Shown here in pieces: positions 1 through 7,148 of a stretch of DNA of 8,600 nucleotides (within the stretch, counting starts at the first letter, position 1; each line of letters starts with the position of its first letter). Source of the DNA: Treponema sp. (GTDB lineage: Bacteria; Spirochaetota; Spirochaetia; Treponematales; Breznakiellaceae); the NCBI GenBank assembly GCA_031258265.1, contig JAIRNB010000284.1:1-8600 (forward strand). The letters are read 5' to 3'. The translations under genes and the position numbers were made by a program. A model generated the notes under the pieces. That model was not told the origin of the DNA and ran no database searches. It saw only the letters and a list, made by a program, of their open reading frames with translations.

Positions 1-54
1 TCATATTAATGAATATTTATACCTTACAAGCTCCGAAAGCAGTGCAATAATCGT

Positions 55-98
55 GATTTTTTGCATATAGGGCGCCACAGGCGCCTGGGCAAAAAATC
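55..98. repeat. 44-base inverted repeat with T-tract/A-tract arms
   Basis: The outer arms GATTTTTTGC (55-64) and GCAAAAAATC (89-98) are perfect reverse complements. Inside them GGCGCC (71-76) and GGCGCC (80-85) form a second stem around the loop ACA, with unpaired spacers of 6 and 3 bases. In a usual bidirectional terminator A-tracts precede and T-tracts follow the GC hairpin. Here the order is reversed on both strands, so neither transcript would end in a free U-run. It could still form a strong RNA hairpin that protects the 3' end of the operon mRNA, a DNA cruciform, or a protein or recombination site. Confidence 0.7.
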
Positions 99-126
99 TA
101 CATTGCAACAGGCTGCTAGGTGTCTT

Positions 127-155
127 TATACATCAAATACTATTCATAATGTATA
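127..155. repeat. AT-rich inverted repeat
   Basis: TATACAT (127-133) and ATGTATA (149-155) are perfect 7-base reverse complements with 15 bases between them. It may be a weak hairpin or an operator-like dyad for a neighbouring gene outside the window. In such AT-rich DNA a match of this size can also arise by chance. Confidence 0.35.
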
Positions 156-216
156 TTCTGTCTACTATATGATGCTGCTAAAAGGAAGCTTGGCTTGGAC
201 GCAGCCATCCGGTCGT

Positions 217-2622
217 TCAGGTTCCCGGGGGTTTATTCAAGGGGTACAGACGGCGGTATACATCAAAATACGAAAGGCCGGCAGCTTCGGGTTCGGGATA
301 AGAGGCCAGCACGGCGCGCCTGGTTAGATGGTACAGGGATGCGGCGCGGCCCCCCCGCGATTCGGAAAGACCCCGGCGGAATTCCTTTTCCTGATCCCGG
401 TGTACCCTTTGCGGCGGCTCCCCGGGGCTTTCATATTCAAAACCCCAGAGCAGCGAGGAAAGGGAATGTTTTTTCGCCCCCGGGAGAATATAAAAATTCT
501 CCGCCCTGACAAGGCGGAATCCCAAAGGGAGGCGCCGGTTCATACGGTCCAGAAAAAGGCCGGCGTCAAAGAACAGTTCCGTATCCAGGGCGGCGATTTC
601 GGCCTTCGATCTGATGCCCAGGGACAGGGGCGCCGTTATTTCCAGCCTGGGCAGGGGGTTAAACCCGGCGGAATAGAGGGCAGGGATATTTCCCCGCAGG
701 AAAGCCATGGAAAAAATTTCCACCACGGAAAGGTGGGAATGGAAAATGGCGGAACCTGTTTTTTCAAATGAAAAGAGAATTCGAAAAGTCCCCGGCGGTA
801 CTTTTTCCGGCGGAGGATTACCGGAATTTTTTACTTCCCCCTGTATATTATTTCTGACAATACCCTGCCCGGAACCGCAGATTCCGCAGGGATGTGTACA
901 TTTTTCCGTACAAGGTGAAGTAACAACACTGCCGGATGAACGGGAGTATTCACAGGAGAGGTAATTCGCCTCTACGCCGCCTTTGATACAATCCCAGGGA
1001 AGCCCCTCCCCTGCCCCCCAGCCGCGCAGAATCCGGGACACCTGGGCAGGATAGGCCCGAAAGACATCCATCCAAATATCTTTACGGATCTTATCCTGCC
1101 AGGCGTCCAGACGGCAGCCCCTGCGCCAGGCCTCCTCGATAAGAAGCGCCGTTTCGGCGTTTCCCCGGCTTATAACGCCTTCGATAAGGGAAACAAGGGG
1201 ATCAGAAATACTCACCCGGTGGCCCGCGCTTTTAAGGCCGCCCCGGATTCGGTCCAGAATTCCCCGGGCTTCATCAATCCCGATTTGCCGAAGGCGCTGA
1301 TATGGGGTATGGGGTTTAGGGACAAAGACTCCCACGGTGATGTTAAAGTGCATCCGTACCCTGCCGGAGAGTTCCCGGATAAAGGCAGCGATTTTCTCCG
1401 CCTCATCCTCCCTCCCCCCTCCCTGGGATTCCGCGGGGGGAAGGCCAATCATGAAATAAAACTTTGCGCCGCGCCAGCCGTTCCCCCGGGCCTTCTCCAG
1501 GATCAGGGCGACGCTGTCCAGGGAGACTTCCTTGTTAATTGACATCTGCCGGGCCTGTTCGGGACTCTCCACCGCGAAGGTAAGGCCGCTCTTGCGGACC
1601 GCCGATATTTTCTCCAGAAGGGGAAGCGAGAAGGAAGAAACCCGGAGGGAGGGGAGCTGAAAGGATACATGGGCGCCGGAGAAAGTTTCACGCAGGGTAT
1701 CTACCAGGGGATTTAGGTATTGATAATCGCCGCTGGAAAGGGACGAGAGGCTTATTTCCCGGTAGCCCCCCTTGCGGATAAAATCTTCCGTTTCTTCAAA
1801 GATTACGGAGGCGTTTTTTTGCCGCATGGGACGATACCAGAATCCCGCATGGCAAAAACGGCAGCCGTTAGGGCAGCCCCGCATTATTTCTACTGCCCCA
1901 TGGTGCTGTACAACCTTCATGCTGGGAACCGGGAAAACAGCGGACAGCGGCGGACGGACCGAAAAATCCCGGTCTATTCCCCGCAGGGCTTCTTTTTTCC
2001 CCCATGCCCAGACCGAGGGGTGCCGGAGCAGGACAGAAAGGGATTTTTCCCTGCCCTCTCCTTTTATGCCGGCCAGTTCCTCTGTCAGTTCAAAAAAACC
2101 GGCCTCCGCTTCCCCAATCCAAAAGGCGTCAATAAAGGCGGCGTAAGGCAGGGGGTTTGAAACACAGGGCCCCCCCATGATCACTATGGGGTCCCCCTCC
2201 CCCCTCCGCTCCCGGCGGAGGGGAATACCCGCCAAATCCAGCATAGTCAGCACCGAACTAATTCCCAGTTCGTAACCCAGGGTAAAAAGCAGAAGGTCCA
2301 GTTTTTTTAGGGGAATTCCCGTATCCAGGCCATAGAGGGGCATCGACCGCCCGCGGAGGAGGGCTTCAAAATCGGGGGCCGGGGCAAAAACCCTGTCGCA
2401 GGAAATCCCCGGCAGCCCGTTCAGGCGGTTGTAGAGGATACGCAGAGCCTGGTTTGACATGCCGATCTCATAAAGATCGGGAAAGGCAATGGCGGTCTGG
2501 AAGGGGGCGCCGGCGCGGGCCAGCATGCCGTACTCGCCGCCCGTATAGCGGGCCGGCATTTCTACCGACAGTAAGGCTGCCCCCAGGTCCCTGACCGGAT
2601 CAATGAGTGTATCGCCTGACAT
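217..2622 (-). CDS. Radical SAM protein fused to DUF2344 domain (TIGR03960 + TIGR03936 type)
   Basis: This 801-residue protein has three parts. Residues about 40-170 resemble the B12-binding-like N-terminal domain of the TIGR03960 family (FPDLYEIGMSNQALRILYNRL, then GGPC.SNP), with no DxHxxG cobalt-ligand motif visible. A radical SAM barrel follows at about 235-460, with the cluster motif C250-x3-C254-x2-C257 that should bind a 4Fe-4S cluster and S-adenosylmethionine. The motif LPWDCIKGG (541-549) leads into a second set, C571-x3-C575-x3-C579-x2-C582. From about residue 612 a DUF2344/TIGR03936 domain begins (RILFSF, then SAGFNPLPRLE at 651-661). In many bacteria the two halves are separate neighbouring genes. 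The ATG at 2622 is the first start in frame; it lies 23 bases inside the end of rodA and has only a weak ribosome site, so coupling to rodA is likely. No reaction or substrate is known to me; it is probably cytoplasmic. The family call is strong, the function open. Confidence 0.9.
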   Translation of the reverse strand: MSGDTLIDPVRDLGAALLSVEMPARYTGGEYGMLARAGAPFQTAIAFPDLYEIGMSNQALRILYNRLNGLPGISCDRVFAPAPDFEALLRGRSMPLYGLDTGIPLKKLDLLLFTLGYELGISSVLTMLDLAGIPLRRERRGEGDPIVIMGGPCVSNPLPYAAFIDAFWIGEAEAGFFELTEELAGIKGEGREKSLSVLLRHPSVWAWGKKEALRGIDRDFSVRPPLSAVFPVPSMKVVQHHGAVEIMRGCPNGCRFCHAGFWYRPMRQKNASVIFEETEDFIRKGGYREISLSSLSSGDYQYLNPLVDTLRETFSGAHVSFQLPSLRVSSFSLPLLEKISAVRKSGLTFAVESPEQARQMSINKEVSLDSVALILEKARGNGWRGAKFYFMIGLPPAESQGGGREDEAEKIAAFIRELSGRVRMHFNITVGVFVPKPHTPYQRLRQIGIDEARGILDRIRGGLKSAGHRVSISDPLVSLIEGVISRGNAETALLIEEAWRRGCRLDAWQDKIRKDIWMDVFRAYPAQVSRILRGWGAGEGLPWDCIKGGVEANYLSCEYSRSSGSVVTSPCTEKCTHPCGICGSGQGIVRNNIQGEVKNSGNPPPEKVPPGTFRILFSFEKTGSAIFHSHLSVVEIFSMAFLRGNIPALYSAGFNPLPRLEITAPLSLGIRSKAEIAALDTELFFDAGLFLDRMNRRLPLGFRLVRAENFYILPGAKKHSLSSLLWGFEYESPGEPPQRVHRDQEKEFRRGLSESRGGRAASLYHLTRRAVLASYPEPEAAGLSYFDVYRRLYPLNKPPGT

Positions 2623-3910
2623 ATATGCTCAGGGAAAGGCCGATTCCTGTCATGGCGGAAATAACCGCCGATCCGCCGTAGGACATAAACATTAGAGGTA
2701 TTCCGGTGATCGGCATGATCCCCATGGTCATCCCCACGTTGATAAAAAAATGAAAGATGTACATTCCCGCAAGCCCCGCCGCGATGTAGGCGCCAAAAGA
2801 ATCGGTGGTGATCTTCGCAATTCTTAAAAGCCGTAAACAGATTAGGAGAAACAGGGAAAACACCAGGAGCCCTCCCAGGAATCCCCATTCCTCGGTAAAA
2901 ATCGAAAAGATAAAATCCGTGCTTTGCTGGGGAAGGAAGCGGTAGTGACTCTGGGTACCCTGGAGATAACCCTTTCCCACAAGCCCGCCGGAGCCAATGG
3001 CCGTGATGGACTGGATAATATTCCAGCCCGCCCCCTGGGGGTCCACGTTGGGATCAAGAAATACAATGAGCCGCATGATCTGGTAGTCCTTGAGTACCCT
3101 GCGGGCGACGAAAGAGACTCCCAGGGACAGGATTACCACCATGGAACCGTAGAGAATCCAGAAGAAATAGGGTTTTCTGTAACGCAGAAAACCAATAAGG
3201 GCGATAACCGCGATGAAACTCAGGGCAGCCATGGCGCTGAAGATAAAGCGGGAGTTGGTTAGGATCTCCAGGGAGGGGATGGCATTATGCATGATATGCC
3301 GCTGCCACAGGGGCAGAACCATGAGAATAATACTGGTACTGATGCAGGCTATCAGGAAAAAGATATAGCGCATGGATACACCGGCAATGAAAGTCATGGC
3401 CAGAAGTATGGGGATAAAAACAAGGGATGTCCCAAAATCCGGCTGAATAAGAATGACCCCCATGGGGACCAGGACGATAACGCAGGAAACCACAAACCGG
3501 GAAAAAGCCGCCGGGGAACGGCGGGTATCGTCCAGATAGCGGGCAAGCAGAAGGATCGTGGTGATTTTAGCAAATTCCGAAGGCTGAATTCCAAAACCGC
3601 CCACCCCTATCCATGCCCGGGCGCCGTGTACCGGTTTTCCGAAGAGACAGGTATACACCAGCAGGGCCAGGGTTCCAAGGTAAAGATAAACCGTAATCTC
3701 CCTGAGACGGCGGTAATTGATCATCGAAAGGACCAGGGCTATGACCAGCCCCGATGCGGCCCAGATGATCTGCCGCAGGTACTCCTGGGAAACAAGCAGC
3801 CCTGTGGAGGTGACAGCGGAAGAATAGATAAACATTATTCCAAAAATCGAGAGGACCACCGTGGCAAAGAACAGGAAATAATCAATTTCCAGCAGATCGC
3901 GGATTTTCAT
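2600..3910 (-). CDS. rodA: RodA, SEDS-family peptidoglycan glycosyltransferase
   Basis: RodA is an integral membrane enzyme that polymerises lipid II into glycan strands for side-wall growth, paired with PBP2. The 436-residue product is strongly hydrophobic throughout. SEDS hallmarks are visible: GARAWIGVGGFGIQPSEFAK (96-115), QPDFGTS (156-162), the external-loop motif FLDPNVDPQGAGWNIIQS (284-301) that contains conserved aspartates thought to be catalytic, and PITGIPLMFMSYGGSA (400-415). It is longer than the roughly 370-residue enzyme of E. coli. The extra length lies at about 200-270 and adds two likely membrane helices (221-242 and 248-269). The ATG at 3910 is chosen because it overlaps the PBP2 stop by four bases (ATGA), has GGGAAGACGGGA just upstream, and gives the usual short N-terminus. 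A longer frame would add 40 residues unlike the family. Confidence 0.96.
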   Translation of the reverse strand: MKIRDLLEIDYFLFFATVVLSIFGIMFIYSSAVTSTGLLVSQEYLRQIIWAASGLVIALVLSMINYRRLREITVYLYLGTLALLVYTCLFGKPVHGARAWIGVGGFGIQPSEFAKITTILLLARYLDDTRRSPAAFSRFVVSCVIVLVPMGVILIQPDFGTSLVFIPILLAMTFIAGVSMRYIFFLIACISTSIILMVLPLWQRHIMHNAIPSLEILTNSRFIFSAMAALSFIAVIALIGFLRYRKPYFFWILYGSMVVILSLGVSFVARRVLKDYQIMRLIVFLDPNVDPQGAGWNIIQSITAIGSGGLVGKGYLQGTQSHYRFLPQQSTDFIFSIFTEEWGFLGGLLVFSLFLLICLRLLRIAKITTDSFGAYIAAGLAGMYIFHFFINVGMTMGIMPITGIPLMFMSYGGSAVISAMTGIGLSLSIYVRRYTH

Positions 3911-5784
3911 TCCCGTCTTCCCTGAACCGGCATAAGGTACTGGAGGCCCAGGGCAGCCACCGCTTCCTCGTAAGTTTGACGGGCAAATATACCCTGGAAA
4001 ATGATCGCCGAGGCATAGGGGGCCCACCATTCCCAGGTATTCGCCGCTTCCACAATAAGGGAAAGCACGATTTGGTCCTCGCTTGATTCGGCGTTGTAGG
4101 GGGCAAAGGCGGCAAACCAGGAATGCCAGCGATCCTGCAGTCCTACCTCGCCGGTACCAGTCTTTCCGGCGATTTCCACAGCCTTGATATTCAGGGGGAA
4201 CCGGGCGGTCCCTTCGGTGATAACACCCCGCATATCCCGTTTTACCGCTTCGAATATCTTTTTATCAATGCTGCTTTCATGGAGCAATTCAGGACGGACG
4301 CTCCGTTCTATGGCGCCGGAAACGGGGTCCCGGATTTCTTTAAGCAGATAGGGTTTGTATACCCTGCCCTCGTTGGCCACCATGGCCACCATGTTGGCCA
4401 TTTGTAGGGGGGTTACCAGGGTATAACCCTGGCCGATGGACATATTCATCGTGTCCCCCCCCTGCCAGCGATCATGGTAACGCCGTTCCTTCCACTGCAG
4501 GGTGGGAATAAATCCGGAAATTTCCCCCGGAAGGTCGATGCCGGTGGCCTCGCCCAGGCCATAATCCATGGCATAAGATACGATACGCTCTACCCCCAGG
4601 TAATCCCTGCCCACGGTCCAATAGTAAATATCGCAGGACTGGGCCATGGCCTGGTGCAGGTTAAGCCTGCCGTGGCCGGGGCGCCTGATGTGGCACCTCC
4701 ACTGCCGGTCCCCGTAACTGATCTCCCCCTGACAGTCCACAAGCTGATCGGGGGGAAAGACGTTTTCCGCCAGAATTCCTGTGGTCATAATGATCTTAAA
4801 GGTGGAAGCCGGGGGATAATTCGATTGAATAGCCCGGTTCAAAAAGGGTTTGTTGGGGTTGTTGATCAGGCTTTGGTATTCGGCGCCGCTGTCGCTGCGG
4901 TTAAAGATATTGGGGTCATACCAGGGATAGGAAACCATGGCAAGGATTTCCCCCGTGGCGGGCCGCATAACCACCACCGCCCCCATACGCGGACCCAAAG
5001 CTTTTTCCGCCAGGGTTTGAATTGATCTGTCAATGGTCAGAACCAGATTCTTGCCCATCTGCGGATCTTCCCTGATATTATTGCTGTCCCCCGCTATACG
5101 GCGCCCCCGGACATCCACGGTACGAATTTCCTGGCCCTTTTTTCCCCGCAGAATTTCATCGTATTGCCGCTCTATTCCCGCCTTGCCGATCACATCCCCC
5201 TGTTGATAACCCCGGTTGTAAAGCATGGTAAGCTCGTCCCTTGTAATATCCCCCACATAGCCAAGGATATGGGAAAGACTCCCCGAATCCCCGTAATTCC
5301 GCATTGGTTTTGACTGCCATGAAACCCCCGGCAGGGTGTCGGCGTTTTCCGCCAGGGCGGCTATGAGGGGAAGGCCGACGTTAACGGCAATTTCCACCGG
5401 CTGGTAAAGATAATAATACTGTGGGGGTATTTTGCGATCTATCTGTTCCCGGTCAATTTCCAGTATTGCCGCCACCCGGTCAAAAAGATCTTTGATCCCG
5501 TTGGGCGGTACTTCGGCGGGGGTAATATAAACGGCAAAGGAATCGGTGTTCAGCACCAGGGGCTGATTAAAGGCGCGGTCAAATATCTCCCCCCTCTGGG
5601 CGGGGATCACGGTAGTACGGCGGGCAATATTCTGAGCCCTGGAACGGTACAATTCCCCGCTCAGTATCTGCATGCTGAAAAGCCGGGCGGCATAACAGAC
5701 AAATATGGCGGTAAAGAGTACCCGTAAGACACGGATCCGGCTGCCGCTCCGATCCGCGATGTTTTCTTCGTCATGGGGGGGCAT
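3907..5784 (-). CDS. mrdA: Penicillin-binding protein 2, elongation transpeptidase
   Basis: PBP2 is the class B transpeptidase of the elongasome. It cross-links strands made by RodA and is activated by MreC in studied bacteria. The 625-residue protein has a short cytoplasmic tail, one membrane anchor (about 18-37), a pedestal region starting with AQRGEIFDR (62-70), and a transpeptidase domain at about 265-605. All three active-site motifs are present: S327-T-F-K330 (nucleophilic serine and lysine), S383-C-D385, and K541-T-G543. GQGYTLVTPLQ (451-461) is also typical. C351, C364, H365, H371 and C384, together with D350, cluster between the first two motifs and could form a zinc site. Length is normal for PBP2. 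The ATG at 5784 shares one base with the mreD stop (TGATG), and AAAGGTGA lies six bases upstream. The second codon region has seven consecutive Gs on the plus strand. The stop overlaps the rodA start by four bases. Confidence 0.97.
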   Translation of the reverse strand: MPPHDEENIADRSGSRIRVLRVLFTAIFVCYAARLFSMQILSGELYRSRAQNIARRTTVIPAQRGEIFDRAFNQPLVLNTDSFAVYITPAEVPPNGIKDLFDRVAAILEIDREQIDRKIPPQYYYLYQPVEIAVNVGLPLIAALAENADTLPGVSWQSKPMRNYGDSGSLSHILGYVGDITRDELTMLYNRGYQQGDVIGKAGIERQYDEILRGKKGQEIRTVDVRGRRIAGDSNNIREDPQMGKNLVLTIDRSIQTLAEKALGPRMGAVVVMRPATGEILAMVSYPWYDPNIFNRSDSGAEYQSLINNPNKPFLNRAIQSNYPPASTFKIIMTTGILAENVFPPDQLVDCQGEISYGDRQWRCHIRRPGHGRLNLHQAMAQSCDIYYWTVGRDYLGVERIVSYAMDYGLGEATGIDLPGEISGFIPTLQWKERRYHDRWQGGDTMNMSIGQGYTLVTPLQMANMVAMVANEGRVYKPYLLKEIRDPVSGAIERSVRPELLHESSIDKKIFEAVKRDMRGVITEGTARFPLNIKAVEIAGKTGTGEVGLQDRWHSWFAAFAPYNAESSEDQIVLSLIVEAANTWEWWAPYASAIIFQGIFARQTYEEAVAALGLQYLMPVQGRRE

Positions 5785-6287
5785 CAGGCGTCACCTTTTC
5801 CCGCCAGGAGGGGCTGGAACAATTTTAACAAACCAAAAAGCACGGGGGCGCTGAGGGTATTAAACATGAGCTCTATCCACAGAGTCGGGGCGGCCAGGGG
5901 ATAATGGGGAACGGCGCCGGCCAGGAGGAGATGAAGCAAAAAAAGCATAAGCGCCTTAAACAGTGTCGCCGCGGCGCAAAGGGCCATGGGAAGAAATACC
6001 GTATCAAGAAAAAAAGTTCCCTTTAGTAACCCCGCCAGGGCCCCCGCGATGGTATAGACAAGGGAATTTAAACCCAGGGGGGCATTGGAAATAAAATCCC
6101 GGATTAAGCCGGAAAAAAAACCCGTAACCTGGCCGGTCATGACGCCGTTTACATAGGCGCTGTAAACAACAATTCCCAGGCTAAGATCCGGGATTGTATG
6201 ATAAAGGGTAATCCGGCGGAACAGGGTAGACTGGAGCAGAACAGCCGCCAGGGAAAAGACAAGGGCCCAGGCCACATTTTTAGCCAT
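5784..6287 (-). CDS. mreD: MreD, rod shape-determining membrane protein
   Basis: MreD is a small polytopic membrane protein of the Rod complex that associates with MreC. The 167-residue product is almost wholly hydrophobic, with about five to six membrane segments (near 4-23, 32-50, 73-90, 98-125 and 137-160). It carries the loosely conserved MreD signature around GLIRDFISNAPLGLNSLVY (60-78). Sequence conservation in this family is low, so position between mreC and mrdA is strong supporting evidence. I place the start at the ATG at 6287, eight bases before the end of mreC, because AAGGGGAG sits four bases upstream. A TTG at 6305 in the same frame would add six polar residues and looks less likely. 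The stop shares a base with the PBP2 start codon. Confidence 0.92.
   Translation of the reverse strand: MAKNVAWALVFSLAAVLLQSTLFRRITLYHTIPDLSLGIVVYSAYVNGVMTGQVTGFFSGLIRDFISNAPLGLNSLVYTIAGALAGLLKGTFFLDTVFLPMALCAAATLFKALMLFLLHLLLAGAVPHYPLAAPTLWIELMFNTLSAPVLFGLLKLFQPLLAGKGDA
5791..5798 (-). promoter_or_regulatory. Ribosome binding site of mrdA
   Basis: AAAGGTGA on the minus strand lies six bases before the ATG at 5784 and inside the end of mreD. It supports that start codon and suggests that PBP2 can load ribosomes on its own as well as by coupling. Confidence 0.6.
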
Positions 6288-7143
6288 CCTGCTCCCCTTG
6301 TCCAATCACGAATACATATTCCAGCCGGGAGAAATCAATTACGCTCTCCAGTTCAACTTCCATGGATATTTCATCTTCCCGGTAATGGACGGTGTTTACC
6401 CGGCCTATGGTGATGCCTCCGGGGTATACCCCCCCCATGCCGTTGGTAACGATCAGGTCCCCCCGGCTGATTTCGTTCCTTGCCCGCTTCTGGATAAAGC
6501 GCATCCGCAGGGGAGTATCCGGACTACCCTGCCCTTCCACAATGCCGTCGTAGCGGGACACAAAAAACCTGGAGGCAATAAAAGAACTGACATCATAAAC
6601 AGGCATCACCAGGCTTTCAAACTGTCCGGTTTGAATAACCTTGCCCACCAAACCCTGGACGCCGTTCTGCCAGGCAATTACCGCCATGTTATTTTCTATA
6701 CCGGCATACTTACCCTTGTTAATAACCAGGGCGGAAAAAAGGTTGTCCGGGTCCCGGCCTATAAGCTCCGCCGGTATATGACGGTAATTAAGGGACTGGG
6801 AAAAGCCCAGTTGTTCCCGGAGGCGGAGATTCTCCTGCCGAATTTCCACGGCGGTCCGTTCCAGTTGTTCATAACGGGCTACCCGGTTTGTCAGTTCCGC
6901 ATATTCCCGGCGCAGGGTAGCCAGTTCCTGAATTGAAAGGATGGTACGGGAAACCAGGGAACTTAACCCGTGTATTCCCCCCCGCATACCGGAAAAGAAG
7001 CTGAGGCCTATATCCTTAACATCAACAATAAAACTACGGGTAGAGAAAAAAAGCAGTGAAAAAGAACCTATCACCAGGACAGCGAAGACATAGGAACTTA
7101 ACTTTGGATAGATTCTTAGCTTCTTTTTTTCCTTGATAGCCAT
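6280..7143 (-). CDS. mreC: MreC, rod shape-determining protein
   Basis: MreC is a bitopic protein that spans the inner membrane and forms periplasmic assemblies that bind and activate PBP2. The 287-residue product shows the expected order: a basic cytoplasmic tail (residues 1-14, rich in K and R), one membrane helix (about 17-34), a coiled-coil stretch (about 72-112, with LRREYAELTNRVARYEQLE and further heptads), then the beta-barrel-rich domain. The conserved segment GDLIVTNGMGGVYPGGITIG (228-247) supports the family call. The start at 7143 lies five bases after the mreB stop and has only CGGGG directly before it. The ribosome site is therefore poor and translation probably depends on ribosomes finishing mreB. 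A run of eight Gs encodes part of the conserved Gly-Gly at 237-238. Confidence 0.96.
   Translation of the reverse strand: MAIKEKKKLRIYPKLSSYVFAVLVIGSFSLLFFSTRSFIVDVKDIGLSFFSGMRGGIHGLSSLVSRTILSIQELATLRREYAELTNRVARYEQLERTAVEIRQENLRLREQLGFSQSLNYRHIPAELIGRDPDNLFSALVINKGKYAGIENNMAVIAWQNGVQGLVGKVIQTGQFESLVMPVYDVSSFIASRFFVSRYDGIVEGQGSPDTPLRMRFIQKRARNEISRGDLIVTNGMGGVYPGGITIGRVNTVHYREDEISMEVELESVIDFSRLEYVFVIGQGEQDG
6292..6299 (-). promoter_or_regulatory. Ribosome binding site that decides the mreD start
   Basis: AAGGGGAG on the minus strand lies four bases before the ATG at 6287, inside the last codons of mreC. It falls downstream of the alternative TTG at 6305, which has no comparable site, so it favours the shorter MreD. 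Confidence 0.65.
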
Positions 7144-7148
7144 CCCCG

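Larger units (their letters stand above)
1..216. other. Non-coding stretch downstream of the operon
   Basis: This AT-richer stretch follows the stop codon of the radical SAM gene. I see no reading frame with protein-like composition, no tRNA fold and no classical hairpin-plus-T-run terminator for the operon. It holds a 44-base inverted repeat (55-98), an AT-rich inverted repeat (127-155) and a short one at the very edge (ATATT at 3-7 against AATAT at 12-16). The edge could belong to the regulatory region of a neighbouring gene outside the window, which cannot be judged from here. Confidence 0.6.

Noticed and set aside
328..771. Plus-strand open frame opposite the end of the radical SAM gene
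   Set aside because: It is antisense to the conserved DUF2344 domain and has no family features of its own.
3287..3925. Plus-strand open frame of 212 codons opposite rodA
   Set aside because: The product is a low-complexity G/D/N/H/K-rich sequence, as expected from the complement of a membrane protein gene.
3911..4030. Upstream start giving RodA 40 extra residues
   Set aside because: The extra sequence lies inside PBP2, is glycine/proline-rich and unlike RodA N-termini. The ATG at 3910 with its ATGA overlap fits far better.
6288..6305. TTG start six codons upstream for MreD
   Set aside because: The ribosome site AAGGGGAG lies downstream of this TTG and correctly placed for the ATG at 6287.
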